Origin: Halomonas sp. SpR1
GTDB lineage: Bacteria > Pseudomonadota > Gammaproteobacteria > Pseudomonadales > Halomonadaceae
Length of the DNA: 64,000 bases
Reading direction: 5' to 3'
Assembly: GCF_031010175.1 (NCBI RefSeq)
Contig: NZ_JAUAMB010000002.1
Location: forward strand, 62,001 to 126,000
Each line of letters starts with the position of its first letter. Positions within the stretch are counted from its first letter, which is position 1. The position numbers and the translations under genes were made by a program. This document shows, piece by piece, positions 21,430 to 30,907 of the stretch. The notes beneath the pieces are model-generated. The model was not told the DNA's origin and did not search any database. It saw only the letters and a list, made by a program, of their open reading frames with translations.

Positions 21430-22752
21430 ATGAGTGAACGCAAACAGACGACTGCTACGATTTCACGCCTATCGACAAGTGATGCGGCCTTTCACCACCG
21501 GCTTGATGAGCTGTTAGATTGGGAAGGGGTGTCTGATAAAGCAGTGCAAGCGCGGGTAGAAGAGATTCTTACCAGCGTAAAGCAGCGGGGCGATGCGGCG
21601 GTCGTGGAAGCCACTAACCGCTTTGACCGGCTGTCTGTTGCTTCAATGGACGAACTAACGTTAACGCCCGAACAGTTGAAGAGAGCCTTTGATAATTTGC
21701 CCGCTGAGCAGCGTGAGGCGCTATCCAATGCTGCCGAGCGGATTAAGCGCTACCACGAGCGTCAAAAGCCCAGTTCCTGGCAATATGAAGAGGCAGATGG
21801 CACGGTGCTGGGGCAGAAAGTCTCCCCGCTGGATCGCGCTGGTATTTATGTGCCGGGCGGGAAAGCTGCTTACCCCTCTTCGGTGCTAATGAATGCGATT
21901 CCTGCCCATGTGGCTGGAGTGCGCGAAATCGTTATGGTCGTGCCTACTCCGGACGGCGTGCTAAATGAGCTGGTGCTAGCTGCGGCTCATTTGGCCGGTG
22001 TCGACTATGTGTTCACGATTGGCGGTGCTCAGGCGGTCGCAGCGCTTGCTTACGGCACTGAAAGTGTTCCCCGGGTCGATAAAATCGTTGGCCCTGGCAA
22101 TATTTATGTGGCCACGGCTAAGCGTGCGGTATTTGGTCAAGTGGGCATTGATATGATTGCCGGTCCCTCGGAAATTATGGTGGTGTCCGATGGGTTGACC
22201 GACCCTGATTGGCTGGCGATGGATCTATTTTCTCAAGCCGAGCACGACGAAGATGCCCAGGCAATCCTGGTTAGCTGGGATGCTGAACACCTGGATGCCA
22301 TCGAAGCGTCGATTGAGCGACTGCTGCCGACCTTGGAGCGCGAAGCGATAGTGCGTGAGTCGCTGCGTAAGCGAGGAGCGCTGGTGCTCTGTCAGGACGC
22401 CCAGGAAGCCATTACGCTGATTAACCGCATTGCCCCTGAGCACCTGGAGCTTTCGGTCGCCGCTCCCGATACTTGGTTAGACGATATTCGCCATGCCGGG
22501 GCCATCTTTATGGGGCGTTATACCGCCGAAGCACTGGGTGATTACTGTGCTGGGCCGAACCATGTGTTGCCTACCTCTGGCACGGCGCGCTTCTCTTCAC
22601 CGTTGGGCGTTTACGATTTCCAGAAGCGCTCTTCGATTATTCACTGCTCCGCAGACGGCGCTTCAGAGCTGGGTAAAATCGCCTCGGTATTGGCACGGGG
22701 GGAGTCACTCACTGCCCACGCCCGTTCGGCGGAGTACCGGATCCGTGATTGA
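21430..22752 (+). CDS. hisD: Histidinol dehydrogenase
   Basis: 440-residue zinc enzyme performing the last two oxidations from histidinol to histidine. Conserved segments are [17 protein letters not shown], the [14 protein letters not shown] region, [25 protein letters not shown] with the zinc-ligand Gln/His, and [15 protein letters not shown]. An AGGTGAAC site lies before the ATG at 21430. It is probably cotranscribed with hisG. In Pseudomonas hisC follows here, but in this genome the next gene is the oppositely oriented serine protease. Confidence 0.96.
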   Translation: MSERKQTTATISRLSTSDAAFHHRLDELLDWEGVSDKAVQARVEEILTSVKQRGDAAVVEATNRFDRLSVASMDELTLTPEQLKRAFDNLPAEQREALSNAAERIKRYHERQKPSSWQYEEADGTVLGQKVSPLDRAGIYVPGGKAAYPSSVLMNAIPAHVAGVREIVMVVPTPDGVLNELVLAAAHLAGVDYVFTIGGAQAVAALAYGTESVPRVDKIVGPGNIYVATAKRAVFGQVGIDMIAGPSEIMVVSDGLTDPDWLAMDLFSQAEHDEDAQAILVSWDAEHLDAIEASIERLLPTLEREAIVRESLRKRGALVLCQDAQEAITLINRIAPEHLELSVAAPDTWLDDIRHAGAIFMGRYTAEALGDYCAGPNHVLPTSGTARFSSPLGVYDFQKRSSIIHCSADGASELGKIASVLARGESLTAHARSAEYRIRD

Positions 22753-22846
22753 TAGCTCTATGTTTGATAACTAAAGCATCTAACAAAACGCCTAAAGCAG
22801 CATGTTGGCAAGGAGCTGTTATGTAAGGTCTTTATATGTGAGGTTC

Positions 22847-24112
22847 TTATGAGTCGCGTTGGCCGGGCGTCTCTTCATTAATCGGGGTGGTGGGTAGCGG
22901 GCGTTCTCCCACTTCCAGCGTCATTTCCATACGCTCTCCGCTGCGTACGATGGTGAGCGGTAGTGAGGTGCCGGGCGGAATAGAGGCAATTTCGCTCATC
23001 GTCGACCGGGCATCCAAAATAGGCTGGCCATCGACGGCAAGGAGCACATCGCCGGGTTCCAATCCTGCTTTAGCGGCGGGCCCGCCGCTGACGACGCCGG
23101 CGACGATCACCCCTTGAGGTGTTTGCAGTCCAAAGGAGGCAGCCAGTTCACGCGAAAGCGCCTGCGCTTCAATGCCCAGCCAGCCACGTATCACTCGTCC
23201 TTGAGTGACCAGTTCATCCAGAATGCTGTGAGCAAGGTTGGCGGGAATGGCAAAGCCAATGCCCTGGGAGCCGCCGGAGCGCGAGAAAATCGCCGTATTG
23301 ATTCCTACCATGGCGCCTTCGGGGTTGACCAGCGCGCCGCCTGAGTTGCCCGGATTGATGGCTGCATCAGTTTGAATAAAGTCTTCGTAGGCGTTTAGCC
23401 CTAAATGATTTCGCCCGGTGGCACTAATGATGCCCATGGTGACTGTCTGGCCGACCCCAAAAGGGTTGCCAATGGCTAGCGCTACGTCGCCTACCGCTAC
23501 GTCGGCTGAGTCTGTCAGTTCAATAACCGGCAGGTCGTCCAGGCTAATTCTCAGCACGGCCAAATCACTTTCAGGGTCTGTGCCGATCACCTCTGCAATG
23601 GTTTCGCGTCCGTCACGCAGGGCGACCTGGATTTCATCGGCGCCGTTAATGACGTGGTGATTGGTCAGTACATAGCCATCCTCGCTGACGATAACGCCAG
23701 AGCCTAGACTAGAGAGCATGCGCTGGTGAGTAGTAGCATCATCGCCCTGATTATCAAAAAATTGCTGAAAAAATGGATCGGACATCAGCGGGTGCTGGTC
23801 GCGCTCAACAATGCGCGAAGAGTAAATGTTAACTACCGCGGGGGCTGCTTGCTCCACCGCACTTGCATAACTCACGGGGCCTTCGTTTCGGGATAGCGGT
23901 GCTGCCTGATGAATTTCCGGTGCAGGCCTGTTGGGGCTGGGCTCCACCACTGCGGGGGGCGTAGATGTGACCGGGGCAGGGGCTTGAGGGGCTTGTGGCG
24001 TTGAGTCACGAAACGGGTTCGGTAACTGCTCGGGGAGCGCAAATAGGATCACTATAGCGAGCAGTACGCCAGTGATAACAGGCCATAAATAAGGCAGCAC
24101 GTAGCGTCGCAT
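22847..24112 (-). CDS. algW: AlgW/DegS-type periplasmic serine protease
   Basis: 421-residue trypsin-like protease with one N-terminal membrane helix (about residues 8-27), a Pro-rich linker (38-75) and one PDZ domain (about 300-400). The catalytic triad reads His153 (TNHHVI), Asp183 (ESDLAVLRI) and Ser257 (NPGNSGGA). A single PDZ domain plus a membrane anchor indicate the AlgW/DegS site-1 protease that starts the sigma-E (AlgU) envelope stress cascade, rather than DegP. Its place near hisD and the zapE-rplM region corresponds to algW in Pseudomonas. The linker is longer than in E. coli DegS (355 aa). Confidence 0.9.
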   Translation of the reverse strand: MRRYVLPYLWPVITGVLLAIVILFALPEQLPNPFRDSTPQAPQAPAPVTSTPPAVVEPSPNRPAPEIHQAAPLSRNEGPVSYASAVEQAAPAVVNIYSSRIVERDQHPLMSDPFFQQFFDNQGDDATTHQRMLSSLGSGVIVSEDGYVLTNHHVINGADEIQVALRDGRETIAEVIGTDPESDLAVLRISLDDLPVIELTDSADVAVGDVALAIGNPFGVGQTVTMGIISATGRNHLGLNAYEDFIQTDAAINPGNSGGALVNPEGAMVGINTAIFSRSGGSQGIGFAIPANLAHSILDELVTQGRVIRGWLGIEAQALSRELAASFGLQTPQGVIVAGVVSGGPAAKAGLEPGDVLLAVDGQPILDARSTMSEIASIPPGTSLPLTIVRSGERMEMTLEVGERPLPTTPINEETPGQRDS

Positions 24113-24240
24113 GCAATCAATTCCTTAACGGGTCAGTCTCACTGTTCGCGATAAAAAGCAGCGAGTTTTACAATGGTTTTATGGTAACACTTTCTTAGCA
24201 AGTACCTCACGGGTGCAGTTCAATCAATAAAGGACTTAAT

Positions 24241-25002
24241 ATGATTCATCGTGACCAATTAGTGGCCGCCTGTGACCATCAGTTACGTGCGACAGAATTT
24301 AAAGATTTTACCATTAACGGTTTGCAGGTAGCGGGCAGCGAGCAGGTTCAGCGCATCATGACGGGGGTGACGGCTTGTCAGGCGCTACTGGATGAAGCCG
24401 TTGCCTGGCAGGCGGATATGGTGCTGGTGCATCACGGCTACTTTTGGAAAAACGAACCCGTGGCGATTACCGGCATGAAGCAGAAGCGGATTAAAACCCT
24501 GCTTGATCATGATATTAGCCTGCTAGCCTATCATCTTCCCCTGGATGCTCATGCAGAGATGGGCAATAACGCGGAACTGGCCAAGCGTCTTGGGTGGAAA
24601 GTGGAGGGGTGTATTGATGGCGAACTGGGGGAAGGGTTGTTGTGGTCAGGGCGTTTGCCGCAGCCGCATTCGATCAATGAACTGGGGGCACAAATAGCGC
24701 AAACCTTGCAGCGTGAACCTTTGGTGATTGAAGCGCCGCAGGTGGGTGACATTGAGCGCATTGCCTGGTGCACCGGTGGTGCGCAGGACATGATCACCTC
24801 CGCCTTTGACGCTGGCGCGCAGGTCTTCGTTTCAGGTGAAATATCCGAAAGAACTACGCACTTGGCGCGAGAAATGGGGATCCACTATATCGCCGCCGGG
24901 CACCATGCCACCGAGCGCTATGGGGTACAGGCGCTGGGCGAGTGGCTAAGTGATGAGTACGGCGTTGAACACCGCTTTGTGGATATTGATAATCCTGCTT
25001 AA
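24241..25002 (+). CDS. Nif3-like dinuclear metal centre protein (YbgI family)
   Basis: 253-residue member of the Nif3/YbgI (DUF34) family, often annotated as GTP cyclohydrolase 1 type 2 homologue; the true activity is uncertain. Metal-binding histidines are in MVLVHHGYFW, AYHLPLDAH and the C-terminal AAGHHATERYG segment, which together form the family's dimetal site. AATAAAGGA lies upstream of the ATG. It is divergent from the algW-type gene and convergent with zapG. Confidence 0.88.
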   Translation: MIHRDQLVAACDHQLRATEFKDFTINGLQVAGSEQVQRIMTGVTACQALLDEAVAWQADMVLVHHGYFWKNEPVAITGMKQKRIKTLLDHDISLLAYHLPLDAHAEMGNNAELAKRLGWKVEGCIDGELGEGLLWSGRLPQPHSINELGAQIAQTLQREPLVIEAPQVGDIERIAWCTGGAQDMITSAFDAGAQVFVSGEISERTTHLAREMGIHYIAAGHHATERYGVQALGEWLSDEYGVEHRFVDIDNPA

Positions 25003-25057
25003 CATATTGGGCCGCCCCGAACCGCCGATGACGGGTGCCGGGGCTGATCAATCATTG

Positions 25058-25516
25058 TTAGTAGCGCGGTGGCTGGGGTGTCGCTGCCTCATTGCCTTTC
25101 AAGCCAAAGTCTTCTGACAGCGTACCGCTCTTGCCATCCGCGTAGTCGCGGGGCATAGCAGGAGTGCTGGTGTCCGCCTCTGTCTGCTGCTCTCGCGTAG
25201 AATCGATACCCAACAGATCAAGGCTAGGCTGAATGGCAGCATCGCGAATATCCCACTCCGCGGCGTCCTCTTTGAGCTGAAGCTCTAGCTGGTTAGCTTC
25301 ATCGCGAATATTGCTTAGGCGTTGATAAATACCCGTTAAATGACTGCCTACGCTGCTCTTCATCTCGGCAATCTGGTGTTCGCGTTCGAGTAGCTTTTGA
25401 CGCATGGAAGAGGCTTCGCGTTGGCTTTTGCTGAGCAGCCTATAAGCGACCGCTCCAACGATCAGGCCGACAATAAAACCGATTATGGCAAACGTTAATG
25501 GTGAGCTCGCGTCCAC
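25058..25516 (-). CDS. zapG: YhcB/ZapG-family membrane protein (DUF1043)
   Basis: 152-residue protein with one N-terminal membrane helix (about residues 6-28, glycine-rich: FAIIGFIVGLIVGAVAYRLL), then a long coiled coil and a disordered tail. The tail carries MPRDYADGKSGTL, nearly the same as the MPRDYSEGASG hallmark of E. coli YhcB. YhcB/ZapG links division with cell-wall and envelope growth. The GTG at 25516 is chosen because AGGGAGA stands 7 bases upstream; the open frame extends 14 codons further. It is divergent from zapE. Confidence 0.88.
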   Translation of the reverse strand: MDASSPLTFAIIGFIVGLIVGAVAYRLLSKSQREASSMRQKLLEREHQIAEMKSSVGSHLTGIYQRLSNIRDEANQLELQLKEDAAEWDIRDAAIQPSLDLLGIDSTREQQTEADTSTPAMPRDYADGKSGTLSEDFGLKGNEAATPQPPRY

Positions 25517-25651
25517 AGTGTTCTCCCTGGCGCCTTTAATATAACAGTTAGGCTGCATTAGCTAGCAGCTTAAGAATCGAACAGGCTGCTATTATAGGCG
25601 TCACTCAGCCGGTTGGGTCAATCCGCTCATGCGCTTAGATGTCTCTACAGG

Positions 25652-25657
25652 TATAAT
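25652..25657 (+). promoter_or_regulatory. Possible -10 element for zapE
   Basis: A perfect TATAAT stands about 70 bases upstream of the zapE start, in the gap between divergent zapG and zapE. No good -35 hexamer is found at 16-18 bases, so this is only a weak promoter call. Confidence 0.35.
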
Positions 25658-25725
25658 CACACCCTTACTTAAGGTTGCCAGTGGTTGAGCTGGCTGCTGC
25701 CTTACATGCTGTAGGAGGCGAGTGC

Positions 25726-26910
25726 ATGTCATCATTATCTGCGGGTAGGGCAACGGCAAAATCGCGCCCTGCATCGCCTATAGAGCGCTATCGGGCGGAC
25801 TTGGAGCGCGATGATTTTCAATACGATGCCGCTCAGGAGTTGGCGGTCAAGCATCTGCAGCGGCTTTACGATGAGCTTATCGCCGCGCCAACCACCGCCC
25901 CCAAAGCCCTGGTCGCTAATAAAGGCCTAAAAGCTAAAATGGCTGGGTTTATGGGTAAGAAAATTTCGTCGTCTGACGAGCCTGTCTTGCCTCAAGTTAA
26001 GGGGCTCTACTTTTGGGGTGGGGTAGGGCGTGGTAAGACCTACTTGGTCGATACCTTTTATGAAGCCTTGCCTTTTCCAGACAAAATGCGCACCCATTTC
26101 CATCGTTTTATGCAGCGTGTTCATAATGAGCTGACCCACTACAAAGGTGAAAAGAATCCACTGACCCTCATCGCAGGTAAATTTGCCACTGAGGCGCGGG
26201 TTATCTGCTTTGATGAGTTTTTTGTCAAAGATATTACCGATGCGATGATTCTCGCCAATTTGCTGGAGGCGCTGTTCGAGCGTGGGGTTGTGTTGGTGGC
26301 GACCTCTAATATTGTGCCTAATGATTTGTACAAAGACGGCCTTCAGCGGGCGCGCTTTTTGCCAGCCATTGAGCTTGTGAATCGCCACTGTGAGGTGGTT
26401 AACGTCGACTCCGGGGTTGATTATCGGCTTCGCGCCTTGGAGCGTGCGGCGATCTTTTACTCCCCGCTTGATGAGGCGGCTGAAGGTGAGTTGTCGCGTA
26501 GCTTTCGGGAAATCGCCGGGCATGAAGGAGAGTCAGAGGCGTCGCTAGAGGTAAATCATCGCGTACTTAAAACGCGCCGGCTGCATGATGACGTCGCCTG
26601 GTTTGAATTTCTTGAGCTCTGCGATGGGCCGCGCAGTCAAAACGATTATATTGAGCTGGCCCGTGAGTTCCATACGGTGCTGGTTTCCAATGTAAAACGT
26701 ATGGGTGCCAAGCAGGATGATCAGGCACGCCGCTTTATTAATATGGTTGACGAGTTTTATGACCGCGGCGTGAAGCTGCTAATGTCCGCGGAAGCGCCGA
26801 TCGAAGAGCTGTATAGCGATGGCAAGCTAACGTTTGAGTTCCAGCGGACTCTCTCTCGCCTCCAGGAGATGCAGTCCAAGGAGTATCTGGCGCTAGCGCA
26901 CAAGCCCTAG
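25726..26910 (+). CDS. zapE: Cell division ATPase ZapE (AFG1 family)
   Basis: 394-residue AFG1/LACE1-type AAA ATPase. E. coli ZapE associates with the Z-ring, especially under low oxygen and heat. Walker A is GGVGRGKTYLVDTF, Walker B is VICFDEFFVKD, and the downstream ATSNIVPNDLYKDGLQR is the sensor-region signature of the family. The ATG at 25726 has GGAGG 8 bases upstream and is preferred over a TTG at 25675. It lies upstream of rplM as in Pseudomonas and E. coli. Confidence 0.94.
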   Translation: MSSLSAGRATAKSRPASPIERYRADLERDDFQYDAAQELAVKHLQRLYDELIAAPTTAPKALVANKGLKAKMAGFMGKKISSSDEPVLPQVKGLYFWGGVGRGKTYLVDTFYEALPFPDKMRTHFHRFMQRVHNELTHYKGEKNPLTLIAGKFATEARVICFDEFFVKDITDAMILANLLEALFERGVVLVATSNIVPNDLYKDGLQRARFLPAIELVNRHCEVVNVDSGVDYRLRALERAAIFYSPLDEAAEGELSRSFREIAGHEGESEASLEVNHRVLKTRRLHDDVAWFEFLELCDGPRSQNDYIELAREFHTVLVSNVKRMGAKQDDQARRFINMVDEFYDRGVKLLMSAEAPIEELYSDGKLTFEFQRTLSRLQEMQSKEYLALAHKP

Positions 26911-26951
26911 GCCTGGCCAGCGTAAGGTAAGCAAAAAAGTCACGAAACGGC

Positions 26952-26980
26952 TTAACTTGTCAGTTGCCTTGCTGTAGAAT
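26952..26980 (+). promoter_or_regulatory. Promoter for rplM-rpsI
   Basis: TTAACT and TAGAAT are separated by exactly 17 bases, followed by a GC-rich discriminator, as often found at ribosomal-protein promoters. It is placed right before the structured leader of rplM. Confidence 0.6.
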
Positions 26981-26995
26981 GCCGCCTCGCTGCAT

Positions 26996-27064
26996 GTTGC
27001 TGGTGTAAGCCAGCAACCAAAAAGAATAGGGATGGTGCTTCGCCGTACAACGGCGTAAGTCACC
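26996..27064 (+). promoter_or_regulatory. Structured rplM leader, candidate L13 autoregulatory element
   Basis: Two hairpins stand between the predicted promoter and rplM. The first is GTTGCTGG/CCAGCAAC with a six-base loop (26996-27017). The second is a longer stem at 27034-27064 (GGTG, CTT, CGCCG pairing with CGGCG, AAG, CACC around a TACAA loop). Ribosomal protein operons often carry leader structures bound by one of their products; L13 control of rplM-rpsI is known in E. coli. That this leader does so is inference. Confidence 0.5.
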
Positions 27065-27092
27065 CAATACATTTAATCTGGTGATTTCATCC

Positions 27093-27521
27093 ATGAAGAC
27101 GTTCAGTGCTAAGCCGCAGTCCGTCCAGCGCGACTGGTATGTAGTCGACGCTACGGACAAAACGCTCGGTCGTCTGGCAACCGAGATTGCTCGCCGCCTA
27201 CGTGGCAAGCATAAGCCCGAATTTACCCCTCACGTTGATACCGGCGACTACATCGTCGTGATCAACGCAGAGAAAGTCCATGTAACCGGTAATAAGGCGA
27301 AGGCTAAAACCTACTACCGCCACACTGGTTACCCGGGCGGTCTGCGCTCCATGACATTCGACAAAATGCTTGATCATGCGCCCGAGCGTATCATTGAGTC
27401 TGCCGTTAAAGGCATGTTGCCGAAAGGTCCCTTGGGCCGTGCCATGTACACTAAGTTGAAAGTGTACGCTGGCGCCGAGCATCCGCATGCTGCCCAACAG
27501 CCGCTTGAACTGAACCTCTGA
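27093..27521 (+). CDS. rplM: 50S ribosomal protein L13
   Basis: 142-residue L13 (the same length as in E. coli), an early-assembling 50S protein. [20 protein letters not shown] is the standard N-terminus, and [18 protein letters not shown] is the conserved C-terminal block. The ATG at 27093 is chosen over an ATT/ATG extension at 27081. It is followed by rpsI after 13 bases. Confidence 0.98.
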   Translation: MKTFSAKPQSVQRDWYVVDATDKTLGRLATEIARRLRGKHKPEFTPHVDTGDYIVVINAEKVHVTGNKAKAKTYYRHTGYPGGLRSMTFDKMLDHAPERIIESAVKGMLPKGPLGRAMYTKLKVYAGAEHPHAAQQPLELNL

Positions 27522-27534
27522 GGAAATCTTCGCC

Positions 27535-27924
27535 ATGACACAGCAGTATTACGGTACCGGGCGCCGCAAGACTTCCACCGCTCGCGTGTTTATGAAGCCG
27601 GGCTCTGGCAAAATTACAGTCAACAACCAAGACCTCGACCTCTATTTCGGTCGTGTTACCGGTCGTATGGTTGTTCGTCAGCCGCTTGAGTTGACTGAGA
27701 CATTGAACCAGTTTGACATCTTCGTGACTGTCGCTGGCGGCGGTGGCTCCTCTCAAGCTGGCGCCATTCGTCACGGCATTACACGTGCCCTGATGAACTA
27801 CAACGAAGATCTGCGTCCTTCGCTACGTGCCGCTGGCTACGTAACGCGTGATGCGCGTCAAGTTGAACGTAAGAAAGTCGGCCTGCGCAAAGCACGTCGT
27901 CGTCCGCAGTTCTCCAAGCGTTAA
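27535..27924 (+). CDS. rpsI: 30S ribosomal protein S9
   Basis: 129-residue S9, whose basic C-terminal tail reaches the P-site tRNA. The conserved start [17 protein letters not shown] and end [17 protein letters not shown] are both present. GAGGAAA precedes the ATG. It is in one operon with rplM and ends at a strong terminator. Confidence 0.98.
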   Translation: MTQQYYGTGRRKTSTARVFMKPGSGKITVNNQDLDLYFGRVTGRMVVRQPLELTETLNQFDIFVTVAGGGGSSQAGAIRHGITRALMNYNEDLRPSLRAAGYVTRDARQVERKKVGLRKARRRPQFSKR

Positions 27925-27943
27925 TTTCTACGCTATGCGGCAA

Positions 27944-27974
27944 AACGCCCGGGTCATCGACCTGGGCGTTTTTT
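27944..27974 (+). terminator. Intrinsic terminator of rplM-rpsI
   Basis: A 12-base stem (AACGCCCGGGTC with GACCTGGGCGTT, one G-T pair) around ATC, followed by a run of T. Confidence 0.88.
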
Positions 27975-28132
27975 ATTGGAATATCAAAAAATTATATTGC
28001 TTGTACCACTATGGTCACGAGCGGTTGTTCTTGTGCACAGCGCTTTGTTTTTTTACCATAGAGCGTAATTAATATTCGTCGTCGCAAGACGCCTTTGCGG
28101 CGGAACGGGTAAGCTGATGGGAGAAACCTGAA

Positions 28133-28732
28133 ATGGCAGATAACGGCGTAAACAAAGGCCGACGCCGTTTCCTCGTAGGTGCCACCTCCGTAGTGGGTGC
28201 GGTAGGTGCTGTCGGGGTTGCGGTTCCCTTTGTGGCTTCTTGGCAGCCTAGTGCCAGGGCAAGAGCGGCGGGTGCTCCCGTTCAAGCAGATATATCCAAG
28301 CTTGAACCTGGGGAGCGGATGACCGTCGAATGGCGGGGGCGTCCGATTTGGATCATCAATCGCACACCTGAAATGATTGAGCGCACTGAGTCGCTTGGAG
28401 AAGGGGTGCTTGCTGATCCAGAATCAACAGTGCCACAGCAGCCTGCTTATATTGAAGGGCACATGCGTTCTATCAAGCCTGAGATTGGGGTGTTGATCGG
28501 TATCTGTACGCATTTGGGCTGTTCGCCGCTCTTTCGTCCGGAGCCCGATGCTGAGGGTGTCGGCGTTGATAACTGGCCGGGTGGTTTCTTCTGTCCTTGC
28601 CATGGTTCTCGCTTTGACTTGGCTGGTCGCGTGTTCAGCAACGTCCCCGCGCCAACCAACCTTGAGGTGCCACCCTACCGCTTTGAAAATGACGATATCA
28701 TTGTCATCGGCGAAGATGAGGAGAATGCCTAA
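28133..28732 (+). CDS. petA: Ubiquinol-cytochrome c reductase Rieske iron-sulfur subunit
   Basis: 199-residue Rieske protein of the cytochrome bc1 complex. The N-terminus has a twin-arginine-like KGRRRFLVG followed by a membrane anchor (about residues 13-36), as in bacterial Rieske proteins. Cluster ligands are Cys125 and His127 (CTHLGC) and Cys154 and His157 (CPCHGS), with Cys130 and Cys156 able to form the stabilising disulfide. Its stop overlaps the petB start (TAATG). First gene of petABC. Confidence 0.96.
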   Translation: MADNGVNKGRRRFLVGATSVVGAVGAVGVAVPFVASWQPSARARAAGAPVQADISKLEPGERMTVEWRGRPIWIINRTPEMIERTESLGEGVLADPESTVPQQPAYIEGHMRSIKPEIGVLIGICTHLGCSPLFRPEPDAEGVGVDNWPGGFFCPCHGSRFDLAGRVFSNVPAPTNLEVPPYRFENDDIIVIGEDEENA

Positions 28733-29991
28733 TGGGTAATCCGAATAAAGCCAAGGCGGAAAAGGGCATCATGCGGTGGGTGGATGATCGCTTTCCTGCT
28801 ACTCAGATGTGGCAAGAGCATCTCTCTAAATATTATGCGCCGAAAAACTTCAATTTTTGGTACTTCTTTGGCTCGCTAGCGTTACTAGCGCTGGTTAACC
28901 AAATCCTGACCGGGGTTTGGCTGACCATGAGCTTTAACCCTTCCGCGGAAGGTGCGTTCGATTCCGTCGAATACATAATGCGCGATGTGGAGTGGGGGTG
29001 GTTGATTCGCTATATGCACACCACTGGCGCCTCCGCTTTCTTCCTTGTCGTCTATCTGCATATGTTCCGTGGCCTTTTGTACGGTTCTTACAAAGCGCCC
29101 CGTGAGCTTGTGTGGGTCTTTGGTATGACGATTTACCTGGTACTAATGGCGGAAGCCTTTATGGGTTACCTGCTGCCGTGGGGGCAAATGTCCTACTGGG
29201 GCGCGCAGGTTATCATCTCGCTGTTTTCGGCTATCCCGGCGATTGGCCCCGATCTGGCGCAGTGGGTACGTGGCGATTTCCTGATTTCAGGCATTACCCT
29301 AAACCGTTTCTTTGCGCTGCATGTGGTCGCATTGCCAATCGTTATTCTGGCGCTCGTTGTGCTGCATATCATTGCCCTGCATGAAGTGGGTTCCAACAAC
29401 CCAGACGGCATTGATATCAAACAGAAGAAAGATGAGGCCGGTGTGCCGCTGGATGGAATCCCGTTCCACCCCTACTACACGGTGAAAGACCTTGTGGGTG
29501 TGGCTGTCTTCCTGTTCGTGTTCTGTGTGGTGGTGTTCTACTTCCCAGAGGGCGGCGGCTACTTTATTGAAAAGCCCAACTTTGATCCGGCGAACCCGCT
29601 ACAAACGCCTGATCACATTGCGCCGGTTTGGTATATGACGCCTTTCTACGCCATTCTCCGCGCGATAACCTTCTCTGTGTTTGGTTTGGACGCTAAGTTC
29701 CTGGGCGTTATATTTATGGGCGCGGCTATTGCAATACTGTTTGTTCTGCCCTGGCTGGATCGTAGTCCGGTGCGCTCTATGCGTTACAAAGGCTGGATGT
29801 CGAAAGTGATGCTGCTGCTATTTGCTATCAGCTTTGTCATTCTGGGAGTGCTGGGTGTATTGCCATCGACAGAGGGTAGGACGCTTCTGGCTCAGGCGTG
29901 CACCGTGATTTATTTCGCCTTCTTTGTCTTGATGCCGTTCTACACCAAGCTGGAGAAGACTAAACCCGTTCCGGAAAGGGTGACTGGCTAA
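28732..29991 (+). CDS. petB: Cytochrome b subunit of bc1 complex
   Basis: 419-residue multi-helix diheme cytochrome b that houses the quinol oxidation and quinone reduction sites. Heme-ligand histidines occur in IRYMHTTGASAFFLVVYLHM and in RFFALHVVALPIVILALVVLH. The quinol-site PEW equivalent region is followed by FYAILRAI. The Qo-side GYLLPWGQMSYWGAQVI segment is clear. Its start overlaps the petA stop, and its stop overlaps the petC start, so the three subunits are translated in a coupled way. Confidence 0.97.
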   Translation: MGNPNKAKAEKGIMRWVDDRFPATQMWQEHLSKYYAPKNFNFWYFFGSLALLALVNQILTGVWLTMSFNPSAEGAFDSVEYIMRDVEWGWLIRYMHTTGASAFFLVVYLHMFRGLLYGSYKAPRELVWVFGMTIYLVLMAEAFMGYLLPWGQMSYWGAQVIISLFSAIPAIGPDLAQWVRGDFLISGITLNRFFALHVVALPIVILALVVLHIIALHEVGSNNPDGIDIKQKKDEAGVPLDGIPFHPYYTVKDLVGVAVFLFVFCVVVFYFPEGGGYFIEKPNFDPANPLQTPDHIAPVWYMTPFYAILRAITFSVFGLDAKFLGVIFMGAAIAILFVLPWLDRSPVRSMRYKGWMSKVMLLLFAISFVILGVLGVLPSTEGRTLLAQACTVIYFAFFVLMPFYTKLEKTKPVPERVTG

Positions 29992-30758
29992 TGAAAAAGT
30001 ATCTATTTGGACTCCTTTTCGCTTTAGTGCCAGTAACCGCGATGGCTGCAGGAGGCGCAAGTGTGCCTCACTCGATGGATCCTGATCTGCACGATCAGGC
30101 CTCGCTGCAAAATGGCATGAAGCTTTATGTCAATTACTGCATGGGCTGCCACTCGCTGCAGTACCAACGCTTTGCTCGTGCGGCTGAGGATTTGGGAATG
30201 CCTCAGGATCTGGTAGAAGAGAATCTGATTTTCTCACCTGAGCTGGCCTATAACGATCAGATGCATAACGCCATGAACAGTGGTGATGCAGAGAGTTGGT
30301 TCGGTGCGCCACCGCCCGACCTATCGCTTAAAACACGTGTGCGGGGAACCGACTGGATCTACTCTTATCTGCTCGGTTTCTACAAAGATCCTAGTCGTCC
30401 CACGGGCGTCAATAACACCGTGTTCGACTTGGTAGCGATGCCAAACGTGTTGGAGCCTCTGCAGGGCGTGCAGGAGCTGGTGTGTGCTGAAACGGATCAC
30501 CCGGTTGAAGGCCAAGAGCCGGACGCGTTATCGGGCAAGTACCAGTCTTGTGATGTGCTGCAAGTGACTGAGCCGGGTGAGCTCGAACCTGCTGAGTTTG
30601 AGGAAGCGATGTATGATCTTACTAACTTCCTGGCTTATGTAGGTGAGCCCTCCAAGCTTCAGGCCCAGGCGCTGGCTCCTAAAGTGCTGATCTTTATCTT
30701 TATTTTTGGTGTGATAGCTTACTTGCTCAAGCGTGAGTACTGGCGAGACATCCACTAA
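29991..30758 (+). CDS. petC: Cytochrome c1 subunit of bc1 complex
   Basis: 255-residue cytochrome c1. A signal peptide (about residues 1-19) leads into the single heme c motif CMGCH at residues 50-54; the axial methionine probably lies in VAMPNVLEPLQG. A C-terminal membrane helix (about residues 228-246) with a KREYWRDIH tail anchors it. It passes electrons from the Rieske protein to soluble or membrane cytochrome c. Last gene of petABC, followed by a terminator. Confidence 0.96.
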   Translation: MKKYLFGLLFALVPVTAMAAGGASVPHSMDPDLHDQASLQNGMKLYVNYCMGCHSLQYQRFARAAEDLGMPQDLVEENLIFSPELAYNDQMHNAMNSGDAESWFGAPPPDLSLKTRVRGTDWIYSYLLGFYKDPSRPTGVNNTVFDLVAMPNVLEPLQGVQELVCAETDHPVEGQEPDALSGKYQSCDVLQVTEPGELEPAEFEEAMYDLTNFLAYVGEPSKLQAQALAPKVLIFIFIFGVIAYLLKREYWRDIH

Positions 30759-30782
30759 TTAGTAGTCGCTGATGGTCAGTGG

Positions 30783-30810
30783 GGCGCACGGCGTAAGCCG
30801 TGCGCCTTTT
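30783..30810 (+). terminator. Intrinsic terminator after petABC
   Basis: A perfect 10-base stem, GGCGCACGGC with GCCGTGCGCC, around a GTAA loop, followed by TTTT. Confidence 0.85.
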
Positions 30811-30907
30811 GCTTGTCAGTGTGGTAATAAAGCAAAGCAGGCTAGCTTCCCCTAAGGTAGCGCTGGCGTGTTATTATCCAAGATTGTTTTGATGTGAGGA
30901 TGCTTTC

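Noticed and set aside
25003..25057. Terminator between the Nif3-like gene and zapG
   Set aside because: GCCCCG and CGGGGC can pair but the loop is long and no T-run follows on either strand.
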